64,000 bases of DNA from DATGSL01 sp964645585 (GTDB lineage Bacteria > Verrucomicrobiota > Verrucomicrobiia > Opitutales > T3Sed10-336), in contig CAZYAN010000004.1 of the NCBI GenBank assembly GCA_964645585.1, positions 52,576-116,575 of the forward strand, read 5' to 3'. The translations under genes and the position numbers were made by a program. Positions within the stretch are counted from its first letter, which is position 1, and each line of letters starts with the position of its first letter. A model generated the notes under the pieces. That model had not been told where the DNA came from. It worked only from the letters and a program-made list of their open reading frames with translations, and did no database searches. Positions 9,961-18,856 of the stretch are shown piece by piece.

Positions 9961-10233
9961 TCAGCGTCTGCGGGGGCCGTAACTGCGAATTGGGGCGTTA
10001 CGCGTGACGTTCGCGTTGCGCAGCCGATACGTGATCCGGGCCTTATCCAGATCGTACGGGCTCATTTCCATTTTAACAAGGTCGCCCGTTGTAATTTTAA
10101 TGAAGTGCTTTCGGAGCTTTCCTGAAATATGGGCCAGCACCGTATGCCCGTTCGCAAGCTCCACCCGGAACATCGTTCCCGGCAGGACCGCTACAATTTT
10201 GCCTTCGACTTCAACAGTATTATTATCTGCCAT
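9961..10233 (-). CDS. infA: Translation initiation factor IF-1 with C-terminal extension
   Basis: A 90-residue protein. The first ~72 residues are a canonical IF-1 OB fold (VEVEGKIVAVLPGTMFRVEL, GHTVLAHISGKLRKHFI, GDLVKMEMSPYDLDKARITYR). IF-1 binds the A site of the 30S subunit during initiation. Typical IF-1 is about 72 residues; here a basic tail of about 18 residues follows and ends YGPRRR. The open frame can be extended upstream by 14 residues, but ATG 10233 (MADNNTVEVEG) matches the family start. GGAG lies about 14 bases upstream. The gene stands alone. Confidence 0.94.
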   Translation of the reverse strand: MADNNTVEVEGKIVAVLPGTMFRVELANGHTVLAHISGKLRKHFIKITTGDLVKMEMSPYDLDKARITYRLRNANVTRNAPIRSYGPRRR

Positions 10234-10353
10234 ATAAACGTAATAAACTCCGACGCGTCTTCCTTTGCGTTGCAACGCGCTTCACTGGGAGAAGTGGAAG
10301 AGTAAGTCAAGGTCATTTACAAATCAACTGATTTTCCGAAATTTAAACGATCG

Positions 10354-10887
10354 ATGCGTCCAGATCCCGCGGAGTGTCCGTTCTCCAAAGTCTTTCCGTC
10401 TCAATTAAACAAGGACGACAGCTTTTTCATGTGGCTCGCCTACAATGAGGCGGTCGACGCCTGGCGGGAAGATGAAGTTCCGGTCGGCGCCGTGATCGTG
10501 CTCCATGGCGCGATCATCGCGAGCGCGCACAACCAGGTCGAGGCGAGCGGCGATCCGACGGCTCACGCGGAAATACTCGCCTTTACCCAGGCCGCGCGCG
10601 CAATTGGCGACTGGCGGCTCAATGATGCCACGCTCTATGTCACCAAAGAGCCGTGCCCGATGTGTTCCGGAGCGTCCTTGATGGCGCGGATCGGCCGCGT
10701 TGTCTACGGCGCGCCAGACCCGAAAATGGGCTGCCTCGGCGGTGCCGCCGACCTCAATGCGCTGCCGCATGTCAACCATACGATCGACATCACCCGGGGA
10801 GTTCTGGAAAAAGAATGCGCCGAACTTCTTCAGGCCTTTTTTCGTCAAAAACGGGATTCCAGTCGCGCTGAGGTTGACCCCGATTGA
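10354..10887 (+). CDS. tadA: tRNA-specific adenosine deaminase
   Basis: A 177-residue zinc-dependent deaminase of the TadA/CDA family. It has HAE at residues 71-73 (His ligand and catalytic Glu) and PCPMC with Cys101 and Cys104 as further zinc ligands. VPVGAVIV and MARIGRVVYGAPDPKMG are typical of TadA. It converts adenosine to inosine at the wobble position of tRNA-Arg(ACG). The first ~23 residues are an unconserved extension; a start at ATG 10429 (MWLAYNEA) is an alternative that would give a more usual TadA length. A superoxide dismutase gene follows after 66 bases. Confidence 0.9.
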   Translation: MRPDPAECPFSKVFPSQLNKDDSFFMWLAYNEAVDAWREDEVPVGAVIVLHGAIIASAHNQVEASGDPTAHAEILAFTQAARAIGDWRLNDATLYVTKEPCPMCSGASLMARIGRVVYGAPDPKMGCLGGAADLNALPHVNHTIDITRGVLEKECAELLQAFFRQKRDSSRAEVDPD

Positions 10888-10953
10888 CTTCGAGTGATAA
10901 GATCGAAGTTTCTGCTCGCTCCAGAGCGGAAAATTAGAAGGAAAACAGAAGAT

Positions 10954-11583
10954 ATGGCATACCAACTTCCAAAACTGGATTATGATTATAACGCGCTCGA
11001 GCCGCACATTGACGCTCGGACGATGGAAATCCATCACACAAAGCATCACCAGACGTATATCGACAAGGTGAACGAAGCGCTCGCGAGCCACCCGGATCTC
11101 GCTTCGAAAGACGTCAAGGATCTTATTTCGGACCTCAACGCGGTACCTGAAAATATCCGCACCGCTGTTCGCAACAACGGCGGAGGCCACTTCAACCACA
11201 CGTTCTTCTGGAAGATCCTCGCTCCAGGTAAAGGCGGGACTCCGTCAGGCGCTCTCGGCGAAGCGATCAACAAGGAATGGGGAAGCTTCGATAAATTCAA
11301 GGAAGCCTTCGCGGCCGCCGGAGCGGGACGCTTCGGAAGCGGCTGGGCGTGGCTCTGTGTCCGCGACGACAAGACGATTTGTATCTGCTCGACCGCAAAT
11401 CAGGACTCGCCGGTGATGAAGGGTGTCGTTGACTGCACCGGCACGCCAATCATCGGTCTCGATGTCTGGGAGCATGCTTATTACCTGAATTACCAGAACC
11501 GGCGCCCGGACTACATCAAGGCCTTCTGGAACGTGGTCAATTGGGATCAGGCGGCCCACAATTACGAAGCGGCGGTAAGCTGA
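10954..11583 (+). CDS. Superoxide dismutase, Fe/Mn family
   Basis: A 209-residue enzyme converting superoxide to hydrogen peroxide and oxygen. All four metal ligands are readable: His27 in MEIHHTKHHQTY, the second His of GGHFNHTFFW, and Asp and His of DVWEHAYYLNYQNRRPDY. The length and GSGWAWL motif are those of the Fe/Mn family; which metal is used cannot be decided safely. The start at ATG 10954 (MAYQLPKLDYDY) is preceded by AGAAGG about 14 bases upstream; the longer open frame adds 20 unconserved residues. There is no signal peptide, so it is cytoplasmic. A terminator follows at 11614-11652. Confidence 0.95.
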   Translation: MAYQLPKLDYDYNALEPHIDARTMEIHHTKHHQTYIDKVNEALASHPDLASKDVKDLISDLNAVPENIRTAVRNNGGGHFNHTFFWKILAPGKGGTPSGALGEAINKEWGSFDKFKEAFAAAGAGRFGSGWAWLCVRDDKTICICSTANQDSPVMKGVVDCTGTPIIGLDVWEHAYYLNYQNRRPDYIKAFWNVVNWDQAAHNYEAAVS

Positions 11584-11613
11584 GCTTTTCCGGCCATTCC
11601 GATTTATACCTAG

Positions 11614-11652
11614 ACCGGCCGGCCGTCTCCCAAGAGGCGGCCGGTTTCGTTT
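11614..11652 (+). terminator. Intrinsic terminator after the superoxide dismutase gene
   Basis: ACCGGCCG (11614-11621) pairs with CGGCCGGT (11638-11645), and two more C-G pairs can form inside the loop after a bulged G. The stem is followed by TTCGTTT. Position, about 30 bases after the sod stop, and composition fit a Rho-independent terminator. Confidence 0.75.
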
Positions 11653-11809
11653 GTATGCGCCCGGGATCCGGTTTTCCGAAAATCGCGCTTACACGCCAAG
11701 AGCGGCTTGAACCCGCGTTCTCCCAAACCGGCTAACCAGCTATCGGCGCGAATCCGCGCAGCTGCCGGTCGCGATTCCCGCCAAGTTTCGGTCCGCACCT
11801 TCCGCTACC

Positions 11810-12268
11810 TTACCTTCCAGCCGCCAGATCGAGATGCTGAATCACGATCTCTTGGATCGTCGCAAGAAAGAGATACGCAGCGTAGGCCTGCTGCTCCTGG
11901 AGCGGCAATGTCTCGAACTCGATATCGCCCTTCTCCAATGCCTCGTCCGGCACATCGTTCAAGAAGGCGGACCGAATTCTCAGCCGAAGAGCCGCCGCGG
12001 CGCGCAACGCGGTGTCGGCGTTGTCCTCGTCGATGACGACATTTCCGCTCTCAAAGAAATCGCGGTCGAACAGCGCCATAAAGCCGTCCATGTCGTCGCT
12101 TTGCGTCTCGAGCAAGCCTTTCTTCCAGCTCTCTTGTAAATCCGGATCCGAATCAGGAAACTGCGGATCAATCACCAATGTGCCGCGAAGTTCGTCGGCA
12201 ACCGATTTGATGAAATCGAGCAGCGGCGCCACCACCGGCTGGCTCAGCTTGATTTCAATCCGTTTCAT
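11810..12268 (-). CDS. DUF2017-like protein downstream of clpS
   Basis: A 152-residue, mostly helical protein starting MKRIEIKLSQPVVAPLLDF. It overlaps the clpS stop by four bases (ATGA), so it is translationally coupled. Position and general features (LRLRIRSAFL in the middle, then a hydrophobic helix AAYLFLATIQEIVIQHL) resemble the DUF2017 family, which often follows clpS. I make that link mainly from context. The open frame continues 94 codons upstream, but that part overlaps clpS in another frame and is not conserved-looking. Its function is unknown; a role with the ClpS/Clp protease is inference. Confidence 0.7.
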   Translation of the reverse strand: MKRIEIKLSQPVVAPLLDFIKSVADELRGTLVIDPQFPDSDPDLQESWKKGLLETQSDDMDGFMALFDRDFFESGNVVIDEDNADTALRAAAALRLRIRSAFLNDVPDEALEKGDIEFETLPLQEQQAYAAYLFLATIQEIVIQHLDLAAGR

Positions 12269-12561
12269 TCCTTTTCCAGCACCGTCGTCAGCTGCCAGTT
12301 TTGAAGGGTGTAGACATAGGCTTCCGCCCGCTCGCGCGGCCCGGCCCAAACAGCGGATCTCCCCTGCTCGTGAACTTCGAGCATGTGCTTGCGCGCCTTG
12401 ACCTCGTCGTAGCCGAAGACTTTGCGGAAAACCATAACGACGTAGGACATCAGATTGACCGGGTCGTTGAACACCACCACCTTCCACACACCTTCCAAAC
12501 CGCTCTGGGTCTGGTCCTGCTGGTTGGGAGCAACATGAGTATTCGCGCAATAGACCTTCAC
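12265..12561 (-). CDS. clpS: ATP-dependent Clp protease adaptor ClpS
   Basis: A small adaptor that delivers N-degron substrates to ClpA/ClpC-ClpP. The core is clear: WKVVVFNDPVNLMSYVVMVFRKVFGYDEVKARKHMLEVHEQGRS, cut here as VVVFNDPVNLMSYV and KVFGYDEVKARKHMLEVHE, then AEAYVYTLQNWQLTTVLEKE. The frame is open back to an ATG at 12636 touching the recF stop, but residues 1-25 of that reading are encoded by AT-rich DNA and look unlike ClpS. I therefore prefer GTG 12561 (98 residues). The start is uncertain because neither choice has a good ribosome binding site. Confidence 0.85.
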   Translation of the reverse strand: MKVYCANTHVAPNQQDQTQSGLEGVWKVVVFNDPVNLMSYVVMVFRKVFGYDEVKARKHMLEVHEQGRSAVWAGPRERAEAYVYTLQNWQLTTVLEKE

Positions 12562-12636
12562 CTTAACAAAAAAGTTTATGCGAAAAGAATTTACATGAAA
12601 GGAGAAATTCGCAAAAGGCCGCCGGGGCCCGTTCAT

Positions 12637-13719
12637 TCAGCCATCTTCCCCTTGCCGCGCCGTAAAGCAACCTTTGCGAACGTCAAATAGCTGCCAGTCA
12701 CTGCCGTCGGGAGGAGCCGTGCCCGTCGCGATCACTTGCGCTTCATCACCGATCGCCTCCCAAAATCGCTTGCGGCGGACGGGATCGAGTTCATTCACAA
12801 TATCGTCCGCCAGAAGCACCGGCGCAACTCTGAGTTTCTCGCGAAAATAATCGACCTGTGCCAACCGCAATGCCAGCACAAGCCCTCGCTGCTGTCCTTC
12901 CGACGCGACGTCGCGCGCCGGCCGTCCGTCAATGCGCAGAGGGTAGTCATCGCGGTGCGGACCGCGGTGCGTGACACCATACAGCGAATCGCGGGTCCGG
13001 CTCTGCCGCCACTGCTCCGCATGTTCCTCCGCGGACACGGCAGCCATATCCGCCCGAAGGCGAAGTTCCGCCTGTTCGCTCGCCCCGCTGATCGCCGCGT
13101 AATGCTCGCGGACCCAGTCGTTCAGCCTGCCAATCGCGACAACACGCTTTTCTCGCAATTTCGCGGCCAAGGGTGCCATCGCCGCTTCAAAGGATCCGAT
13201 CTCCGCGTCTCGCCGTTTCTCCTTCAAGAGCCGGTTTCGCCCATCGAGCGCCCGGTGGTATTGCTGCAGCACCCGCAAATACTCCGGATCCGCCGCCGCA
13301 AGCACGAGGTCGGTCCAACGGCGCCGGAGTGCCGGCCCCGACCGAATCCATTGCACATCATCCGAAGAAAAAATGACCGTCGGAAAACGCCCGATCACGT
13401 CGCCGAGCCGCACGATCGTTTCCTGGTCCACCTGCGCTTTTCTCCCTCCCGGGCGGATCGTGATCCGCACGCGCGTGTCGCCCATCACCTCGTGCTCGAA
13501 CTGCGCGACGATTCCGGCTTCGTTTTCGCCGTGGCGAATCAGGAGCTTATGATCCGACGTGCGAAACGACCGCAAGGCCGTAACGTAGCCGACGGCTTCG
13601 AGGAGGTTCGTCTTCCCCTGCCCGTTAGGGCCGAGCAGAAAATGCCGGCGGCCCGTAAAGTCGAGCGTGGCGAGGGCGATGTTGCGAAAGTTCTGCAGTG
13701 TAACCCTCTTCAGGAGCAT
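12637..13719 (-). CDS. recF: DNA replication and repair protein RecF
   Basis: A 360-residue SMC-like ATPase. The start MLLKRVTLQNFRNI is typical. Walker A is GPNGQGKTNLLE (residues 30-41), the signature region is EGQQRGLVLALRLAQVDY and Walker B is PVLLADDIVNELD. RecF loads RecA at gaps in damaged DNA together with RecO and RecR. ATG 13719 is chosen because upstream residues of the open frame overlap the DUF1080 gene and are not RecF-like. It is 7 bases downstream of the DUF1080 stop and directly upstream of clpS. The usual dnaA-dnaN-recF neighbourhood is absent. Confidence 0.95.
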   Translation of the reverse strand: MLLKRVTLQNFRNIALATLDFTGRRHFLLGPNGQGKTNLLEAVGYVTALRSFRTSDHKLLIRHGENEAGIVAQFEHEVMGDTRVRITIRPGGRKAQVDQETIVRLGDVIGRFPTVIFSSDDVQWIRSGPALRRRWTDLVLAAADPEYLRVLQQYHRALDGRNRLLKEKRRDAEIGSFEAAMAPLAAKLREKRVVAIGRLNDWVREHYAAISGASEQAELRLRADMAAVSAEEHAEQWRQSRTRDSLYGVTHRGPHRDDYPLRIDGRPARDVASEGQQRGLVLALRLAQVDYFREKLRVAPVLLADDIVNELDPVRRKRFWEAIGDEAQVIATGTAPPDGSDWQLFDVRKGCFTARQGEDG

Positions 13720-13726
13720 CGCCGGT

Positions 13727-14485
13727 TCAGAGCTCCCGGATCGAAATATTGCGGAACTGCACCAGGGACGGCGACGAGACCCATTCACCCCGATCGTTCT
13801 GCCGGCCATGATGCTGCAAAGCGATTGGCCCACGCTCCGGCGCACCGGGGAGCGGGACGTCATCAATGACCGTGATATCGTTTAACACGACGGTGAGGCG
13901 GTCACCTATCATCCGGATTTTGAACTGGTTCCACTCACCGATATCCTTGTCAGCCGCACGAAGCGGCGTCAGGCCGGCCCGCACTTCAGGCGCCACGTCC
14001 GGATCAATTCGATAACCGTAAACTTCGCCCGATCCGACCGGCCAGCACCAGATGTTCACCTGACATTTGCTGCTGCCGCGAAGAAACAGGCCGGAGTCCG
14101 AGTCGGGCACCGCAAGGTGAATCACCTCGCCCCGAGCGTCCTTTTTATACGTTCCATCCAGTTTGATCAGGGGGACGTTCTTGTTCACGAACGGTGTTTC
14201 TTTAATCCGCCATTCAAGGATCAGTTCAAAATCACCGAACTCACGCTCGGTCCAAAGATTCTTGTCACCGGACGCCCGACTCAACGCGTTGCAGTCGATC
14301 ACACCGTCGACGATCGACCAGCCGCCTCCGTCACCCTCGGGAACCTTCCAGCCGGAAAAATCACGGCCATTAAAAAGGGAAACATGACCCGGCGGCGGCT
14401 CGGCCGCCTGAACGGCCGCGGAGGCAAGCGACAGCAAGAGCACAAAAGCCGTCTGAACGAAAAGTGGACGCGTCTCGGACTTCAT
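13727..14485 (-). CDS. Secreted DUF1080 / 3-keto-disaccharide hydrolase-type protein
   Basis: A 252-residue protein with a clear signal peptide (TAFVLLLSLASAAVQA, cleavage near residue 27). A concanavalin-like jelly roll follows, with VSLFNGRDFSGWKVPEG, FELILEWRIKE, DSGLFLRG, EWNQFKIRMIGDRLTVVLND and GPIALQHHG. These are the hallmarks of the DUF1080 family, abundant in Verrucomicrobiota and Planctomycetes. Some members hydrolyse 3-keto-glucosides made by Gfo/Idh-type oxidoreductases. Two such oxidoreductases occur in this window but are not adjacent, so a shared pathway is inference. It is probably co-transcribed with recF, which starts 7 bases after its stop. Confidence 0.88.
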   Translation of the reverse strand: MKSETRPLFVQTAFVLLLSLASAAVQAAEPPPGHVSLFNGRDFSGWKVPEGDGGGWSIVDGVIDCNALSRASGDKNLWTEREFGDFELILEWRIKETPFVNKNVPLIKLDGTYKKDARGEVIHLAVPDSDSGLFLRGSSKCQVNIWCWPVGSGEVYGYRIDPDVAPEVRAGLTPLRAADKDIGEWNQFKIRMIGDRLTVVLNDITVIDDVPLPGAPERGPIALQHHGRQNDRGEWVSSPSLVQFRNISIREL

Positions 14486-14607
14486 CGAAGAAAACGTAGC
14501 GCTGCCGGCCGCCGCACTCCAGCCAAATCGATGAGAGAAACACGGGGAGAAGCGGTATCCGCCGCCGACCGTTCAGCGACAAGATGCCGCCGCTCCCGCG
14601 GTTCGCA

Positions 14608-16128
14608 TCAGCCAAACTCAATGCCTTGTGCGAGCGGGAGCGATTCGGAGAAATTGATCGTATTCGTCTGACGGCGCATGTAGTTTTTCCAAGCGTCACT
14701 GCCGCTTTCGCGACCGCCGCCGGTATCTTTTTCCCCGCCGAACGCGCCGCCGATCTCCGCCCCGCTCGTCCCGACATTCACATTGGCGATTCCGCAATCA
14801 CTGCCGGTCGCACTGATAAACACCTCCGCTTCACGCTGATCGTTTGCGAAGATCGCGGAGCTCAAGCCTTGGGGGACGTTGTTGTGCAATTCGATCGCCT
14901 CAGGAAGTGTTTTGTACGGCATCAAATACAAGATCGGCGCGAAAACTTCCTCTTGGACGATCGACAGCGGTCGCTCAAGGCGAACAAGCGACGGCGTCAC
15001 GTAACAGCCGCCGGGATACTTCCGCCCGCTAAGAACCTCGCCGCCGCAAAGAATCTTTCCTCCTTCGCGAGCGATCCTCTTGAGAGCCTTTTGCATCGCC
15101 TTGACCGCGTCAGCGTCGATCAGCGGACCCATCAAGGTCTCCGGATCGAGCGGATCTCCAACGCGGACTTTTCCGTATGCGGCGAGCAAACGCTCCTGCA
15201 GGGAGTCAATAATCGATTCGTGCGCGAGAACCCGCCGGGTCGTCGTGCAGCGCTGCCCGGCCGTACCGACCGCCCCGAAGAAGATTCCTGAGACCGCCAG
15301 ATCCATCGATGCCGACGGTGTGACGATAATCGCGTTATTGCCGCCGAGCTCGAGCAGAGAGCGGCCGAGCCGCGACGCGACGGTCTGTCCGACGGCACGT
15401 CCCATTCGCGACGAACCTGTCGCCGAAATCAGCGGGTAACGCCGGTCGGCGCACAGGCGCTCGCCGACGATTTTCGCCGATCCGCAACAGAGGGAAAACA
15501 CGGCCGGGTCGATGCCGTTGGCTCGGCAGACCCGCTCGGCGATCCGCGTCACCGCGACTGCCGTCAACGGAGTTTTCTCCGACGGCTTCCAGACGAGCGA
15601 ATCGCCGCAGACCGCCGCAATCGCGGCGTTCCACGACCAGACTGCGACCGGAAAATTAAAGGCGGTAATCACGCCAACCGGTCCGAGCGGGTGCCACTGC
15701 TCCATCAAACGGTGCCCCGGGCGTTCCGACGGCATGGTCAGTCCGTAGAGCTGCCGGGACAGACCGACGGCGAAGTCGCAGATGTCGATCATCTCCTGCA
15801 CTTCGCCCTCGGCTTCGGCTAGAATCTTGCCGCACTCGAGACTGACCAGTTTCCCGAGATCCTTTTTTGCCGCCCGCAAAGCCTCGCCGAGCTGCCGAAC
15901 AACCTCGCCCCGCCTCGGCGCCGGAACCGTGCGCCACGTGTGAAAGGCTTCGACCGCTCGGGCAGTGACCTCTTCGACCTCTTCCGGCGCCGCCTCCCGC
16001 ACGGAGGCAATGACCTTTCCGTTGATCGGCGAGACGCTGGGGCGTGCCTTTCCTTTCCCTCGCCAGCGTCCGTCAAAGACGCCGGGGTTAGCTCGCTTGA
16101 GTCCGAGATTTTTCAAGATGTCCCGCAT
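14608..16128 (-). CDS. Aldehyde dehydrogenase, ALDH7 / piperideine-6-carboxylate dehydrogenase type
   Basis: A 506-residue NAD(P)-dependent aldehyde dehydrogenase. The catalytic Cys is in GTAGQRCTTTRR, the general-base Glu in LLELGGNNAI, and cofactor-binding FNFPVAVWSWNAA and WKPSEKTPL are present. The ending GTSGAEIGGAFGGEKDTGGG followed by SDAWKNYMRRQTNTINFS is characteristic of ALDH7 (alpha-aminoadipic semialdehyde dehydrogenase). It starts 19 bases after a lysine 6-transaminase on the same strand. Together they would convert lysine to 2-aminoadipate via piperideine-6-carboxylate. Family and neighbour support the substrate, but enzyme specificity is inferred. Confidence 0.92.
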   Translation of the reverse strand: MRDILKNLGLKRANPGVFDGRWRGKGKARPSVSPINGKVIASVREAAPEEVEEVTARAVEAFHTWRTVPAPRRGEVVRQLGEALRAAKKDLGKLVSLECGKILAEAEGEVQEMIDICDFAVGLSRQLYGLTMPSERPGHRLMEQWHPLGPVGVITAFNFPVAVWSWNAAIAAVCGDSLVWKPSEKTPLTAVAVTRIAERVCRANGIDPAVFSLCCGSAKIVGERLCADRRYPLISATGSSRMGRAVGQTVASRLGRSLLELGGNNAIIVTPSASMDLAVSGIFFGAVGTAGQRCTTTRRVLAHESIIDSLQERLLAAYGKVRVGDPLDPETLMGPLIDADAVKAMQKALKRIAREGGKILCGGEVLSGRKYPGGCYVTPSLVRLERPLSIVQEEVFAPILYLMPYKTLPEAIELHNNVPQGLSSAIFANDQREAEVFISATGSDCGIANVNVGTSGAEIGGAFGGEKDTGGGRESGSDAWKNYMRRQTNTINFSESLPLAQGIEFG

Positions 16129-16147
16129 TGTCGCCTTGGGTGATTGA

Positions 16148-17533
16148 CTAACGTGCGCTCGCGCTCATGCCGCGGACCTGGCGGCGAACGCCATCGAGCA
16201 CCTGGTCGATTTCATCAGCCCGCACATCCAAAGCCGGACGAAACCGAATGGAGCGGGGACCGCAGCAGATCGCGAGAATGTCACTCTCGTAAAGACCTTT
16301 CCAGAACTGGTCGCGCCGCTCGCGGTCCGGCAAATCGAAGGCGACCATCAAGCCGCGCCCGCGCGCGCCCGATACCAGCGATTCCTCCTCTTGAATCGCA
16401 CGGAGCCCGTCGAGCAAATATTCGCCCATCTCTCGCGCATTCTCGACCAGGTTTTCCTCTTCGATGATCCGCAGGTAATGCGTCGAGCGAACCATGTCGG
16501 TCAAGTTGCCTCCCCACGTTGAATTGATGCGACTCGACAGCCGGAAGCAATTGTCCTCGACCTCGTCCAGGCGCGGCGCCGCCATGACTCCGCAGACCTG
16601 TGACTTCTTCCCGAAGGCCAGCAAGTCCGGCACCACCCCAAAGTGTTCACAACACCAGTTCTTGCCGGTCAGCCCGATCCCGGTTTGCACTTCATCGAAA
16701 ATCAGCAGCACTTCGTATTCGTCGCAAAGGCGACGCATCGTCTGGAACCACTCCGCCCGGAAATGATTATCCCCGCCTTCCCCTTGAATCGGTTCAATAA
16801 TTACCGCGGCAATATCCGTGCCCCGCTCGCGCAGCAATTTCTCCAGCTCCGCCGCCGCCCGCGCCTCTTTAGCCGCCGCGTCCGCCTCGCGCTCCTCCTC
16901 GGGAAGCGAAAAATCGCACGCCGGCGCCGCCAGGCGCGGCCACGGGAATTTGGCGAAATACTTCGTCTTGACCGGCTCGGTGTTCGTTATGCTCAAGGTG
17001 TAGCCGGACCGGCCGTGAAACGCATGCTCGAAGTGTACAATTTCGACCCCGCGCTCGCCGCGACCGGCGGCGAGGTTCTTCCGCACCTTCCAGTCCATCG
17101 CGGCCTTGATCGCGTTTTCGACCGCCAGCGCGCCGCCATCAATAAAGAAGTAGCGATCGAGCGATTCGAGCCCCATGACGCGATGAAACGCCGATACAAA
17201 GTTCGCGTAAGGGACGGAATAAATATCCGAATTCGCGACCTTGGTGCGCGCCGCCTCAAGGAGCTCCGCCTGCACCTCCGGCTGATCGAATCGAGGGTGA
17301 TTATAACCGATCGGCATCGACGCGAAGAAGCTGAACATATCCAGCATTTTCTTGCCGCTGACCGCGTCGACAATATGCCGTCCGAAACTTTTCTTCAGGT
17401 CGATGACGATCCGGAAGCCGTCGACAATGATGTGCTTTCGGAGCTCGGCAACGACTGCGGACGGCGGAATTTTCGTTGGCTGGGGAGAAGCAGTTTCCTC
17501 CAGGGTAGTGTGCAGGTCGGGTTGGCCCTTCAT
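16148..17533 (-). CDS. lat: L-lysine 6-transaminase (lysine epsilon-aminotransferase)
   Basis: A 461-residue class III PLP aminotransferase. The N-terminal IIVDGFRIVIDLKKSFGRHI and DMFSFFASMPIGYNHP are distinctive for lysine epsilon-aminotransferase. FEHAFHGRSGYTLSITN, IIEPIQGEGGDNHFR and IFDEVQTGIGLTGK are PLP-site motifs, and the Schiff-base Lys should lie in AFGKKSQVCG. It transfers the epsilon-amino group of lysine to 2-oxoglutarate. The downstream dehydrogenase completes conversion to 2-aminoadipate. A 580-base AT-rich region upstream probably holds the promoter. Confidence 0.92.
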   Translation of the reverse strand: MKGQPDLHTTLEETASPQPTKIPPSAVVAELRKHIIVDGFRIVIDLKKSFGRHIVDAVSGKKMLDMFSFFASMPIGYNHPRFDQPEVQAELLEAARTKVANSDIYSVPYANFVSAFHRVMGLESLDRYFFIDGGALAVENAIKAAMDWKVRKNLAAGRGERGVEIVHFEHAFHGRSGYTLSITNTEPVKTKYFAKFPWPRLAAPACDFSLPEEEREADAAAKEARAAAELEKLLRERGTDIAAVIIEPIQGEGGDNHFRAEWFQTMRRLCDEYEVLLIFDEVQTGIGLTGKNWCCEHFGVVPDLLAFGKKSQVCGVMAAPRLDEVEDNCFRLSSRINSTWGGNLTDMVRSTHYLRIIEEENLVENAREMGEYLLDGLRAIQEEESLVSGARGRGLMVAFDLPDRERRDQFWKGLYESDILAICCGPRSIRFRPALDVRADEIDQVLDGVRRQVRGMSASAR

Positions 17534-18115
17534 GTCGACAGCGTTGTTTGACGAACAATGAGAGTCAAATGGAAAGATGAAACAGAAGACATAAATATCG
17601 AATTATATAATCTCGGACAAAAAAGATCGCGTATTTATAAAGTATTCAAAACAAGCCAATATATGCTCACCTAAAAGACACCATACCGGCAGACCGTTTT
17701 AAAAAAAAACAGTCAACCGATGTCCGGCAAATTTGCGTACATTCCTCCTTCGCGACCATCGCCAAACCATCGGCCTTGATTCACCGCTGGAAGCGGCATC
17801 CTGCCTTTGTTACGCGGATCAGCGGATGGAAGCCATGGCCACTTATTACTTACCGGAGAGCTATTCGTGGCGAACCGCAGGATGACCCGGCAATCATCGA
17901 GGCCGAAGCGACCTCCCGCTGCGTCGCGGCGCTGCGACCGCGCGAATCAACTCACGTAACCGCTTTCGCGTTCCCGCTGCTCTTCTCCTCCGGCCGCTGA
18001 CTCGTTCCGCCGAGTCCCGCCAGCCAAAGTTTCTCTCGCTTTCCGGCTTGCCTCCCCGCCAGCCGACAGTCTAAATCTGGCCCCGAACTCAACTGATCAA
18101 CCGCTCGATCACCCC
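17534..18115. other. AT-rich intergenic region between divergent genes
   Basis: This 580-base gap separates leftward lat from the rightward amidase gene. About 17560-17720 is strikingly AT-rich for this genome, with TATAAT-like sequences near 17604-17609 and a run of nine A at about 17702-17710. Such composition fits promoters for both genes, but I could not identify a -35/-10 pair with good spacing. A 74-codon frame at 17776-18000 lacks any recognisable feature and is probably not a gene. Confidence 0.5.
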
Positions 18116-18856
18116 ATGACGAAACGGACCTTCTTTCTTTGTCTTACCGCGGCAACCGCCCTTTCCCTTTTCAACGGCTGCGCTCACTGGCGAACGAAAT
18201 CGTCCGATCTCACCTGGGAGGTCCCCTCCCCGCCAGCGCCATCTGTTGTCTGGGTGCCAGCCGGGAGTTTCCGCCGGAGTGACCGCGGACCCGGTGAAGT
18301 GACGGCAATCGTCATCCACACCACAGAGGGTCGCTACAATGAGGAAGAATCCTTTGCCGCCAACCAGGCGCGAAACTTCCGGGGCAATGTGAATTACTTC
18401 CGCAACAACGACCGGCGTGTGAGCGCCCATTTCGTGATGGGCCCGAACGGAGAGATCTGCCAGATGGTCAACGAAGGCGACATCGCCGCGACACAAACCT
18501 ACTACAACAGCCGCGCCATCGGCATCGAATGCGCCGGCTGGAGCCGCCGCAAGCAGACCTGGACGCCTGAGCTGCTCGATTCGCTTGTCAACCTGACCGC
18601 GTATCTCTGCGTGAAATGGGAGGTTCCCGCCTACCACCCGGAAGGCACCGCGTACGAAGGTCCCTACAGCACGACGAATGACGAGGGGGAACAACGCTTC
18701 ACCGGCGCGGGTTTGGTCGGCCATTATCAGGTGCAGCCTTGGAATAAAACCGATCCCGGCCCCCACTTTCCATGGGATGAGTTCTGTGAACGCGTGCGCG
18801 AGCGCATCCGGGAATACGGCCGCGCGCCGATCGAACTTCCGCCGCCCGACGTTTAG
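18116..18856 (+). CDS. N-acetylmuramoyl-L-alanine amidase, probable lipoprotein
   Basis: A 246-residue amidase_2 (PGRP-like) protein. The N-terminus MTKRTFFLCLTAATALSLFNGC ends in a lipobox-like FNGC, so Cys22 is probably lipidated. Zinc-site elements are visible: His in VIHTTEGRYN, and GHYQVQPWNKTDPGPHFPW, which carries the second His and the conserved Lys-x-Asp-x-Gly-x-His pattern. VSAHFVMGPNGEICQMV and NSRAIGIECAG complete the fold. It would cleave the amide between MurNAc and L-alanine in the periplasm, as AmiD does in murein recycling or remodelling. It is separated from its neighbours and probably has its own promoter. Confidence 0.9.
   Translation: MTKRTFFLCLTAATALSLFNGCAHWRTKSSDLTWEVPSPPAPSVVWVPAGSFRRSDRGPGEVTAIVIHTTEGRYNEEESFAANQARNFRGNVNYFRNNDRRVSAHFVMGPNGEICQMVNEGDIAATQTYYNSRAIGIECAGWSRRKQTWTPELLDSLVNLTAYLCVKWEVPAYHPEGTAYEGPYSTTNDEGEQRFTGAGLVGHYQVQPWNKTDPGPHFPWDEFCERVRERIREYGRAPIELPPPDV

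Noticed and set aside
17776..18000. 74-codon frame in the AT-rich gap upstream of the amidase
   Set aside because: No ribosome binding site, motif or domain; composition is typical of chance ORFs.
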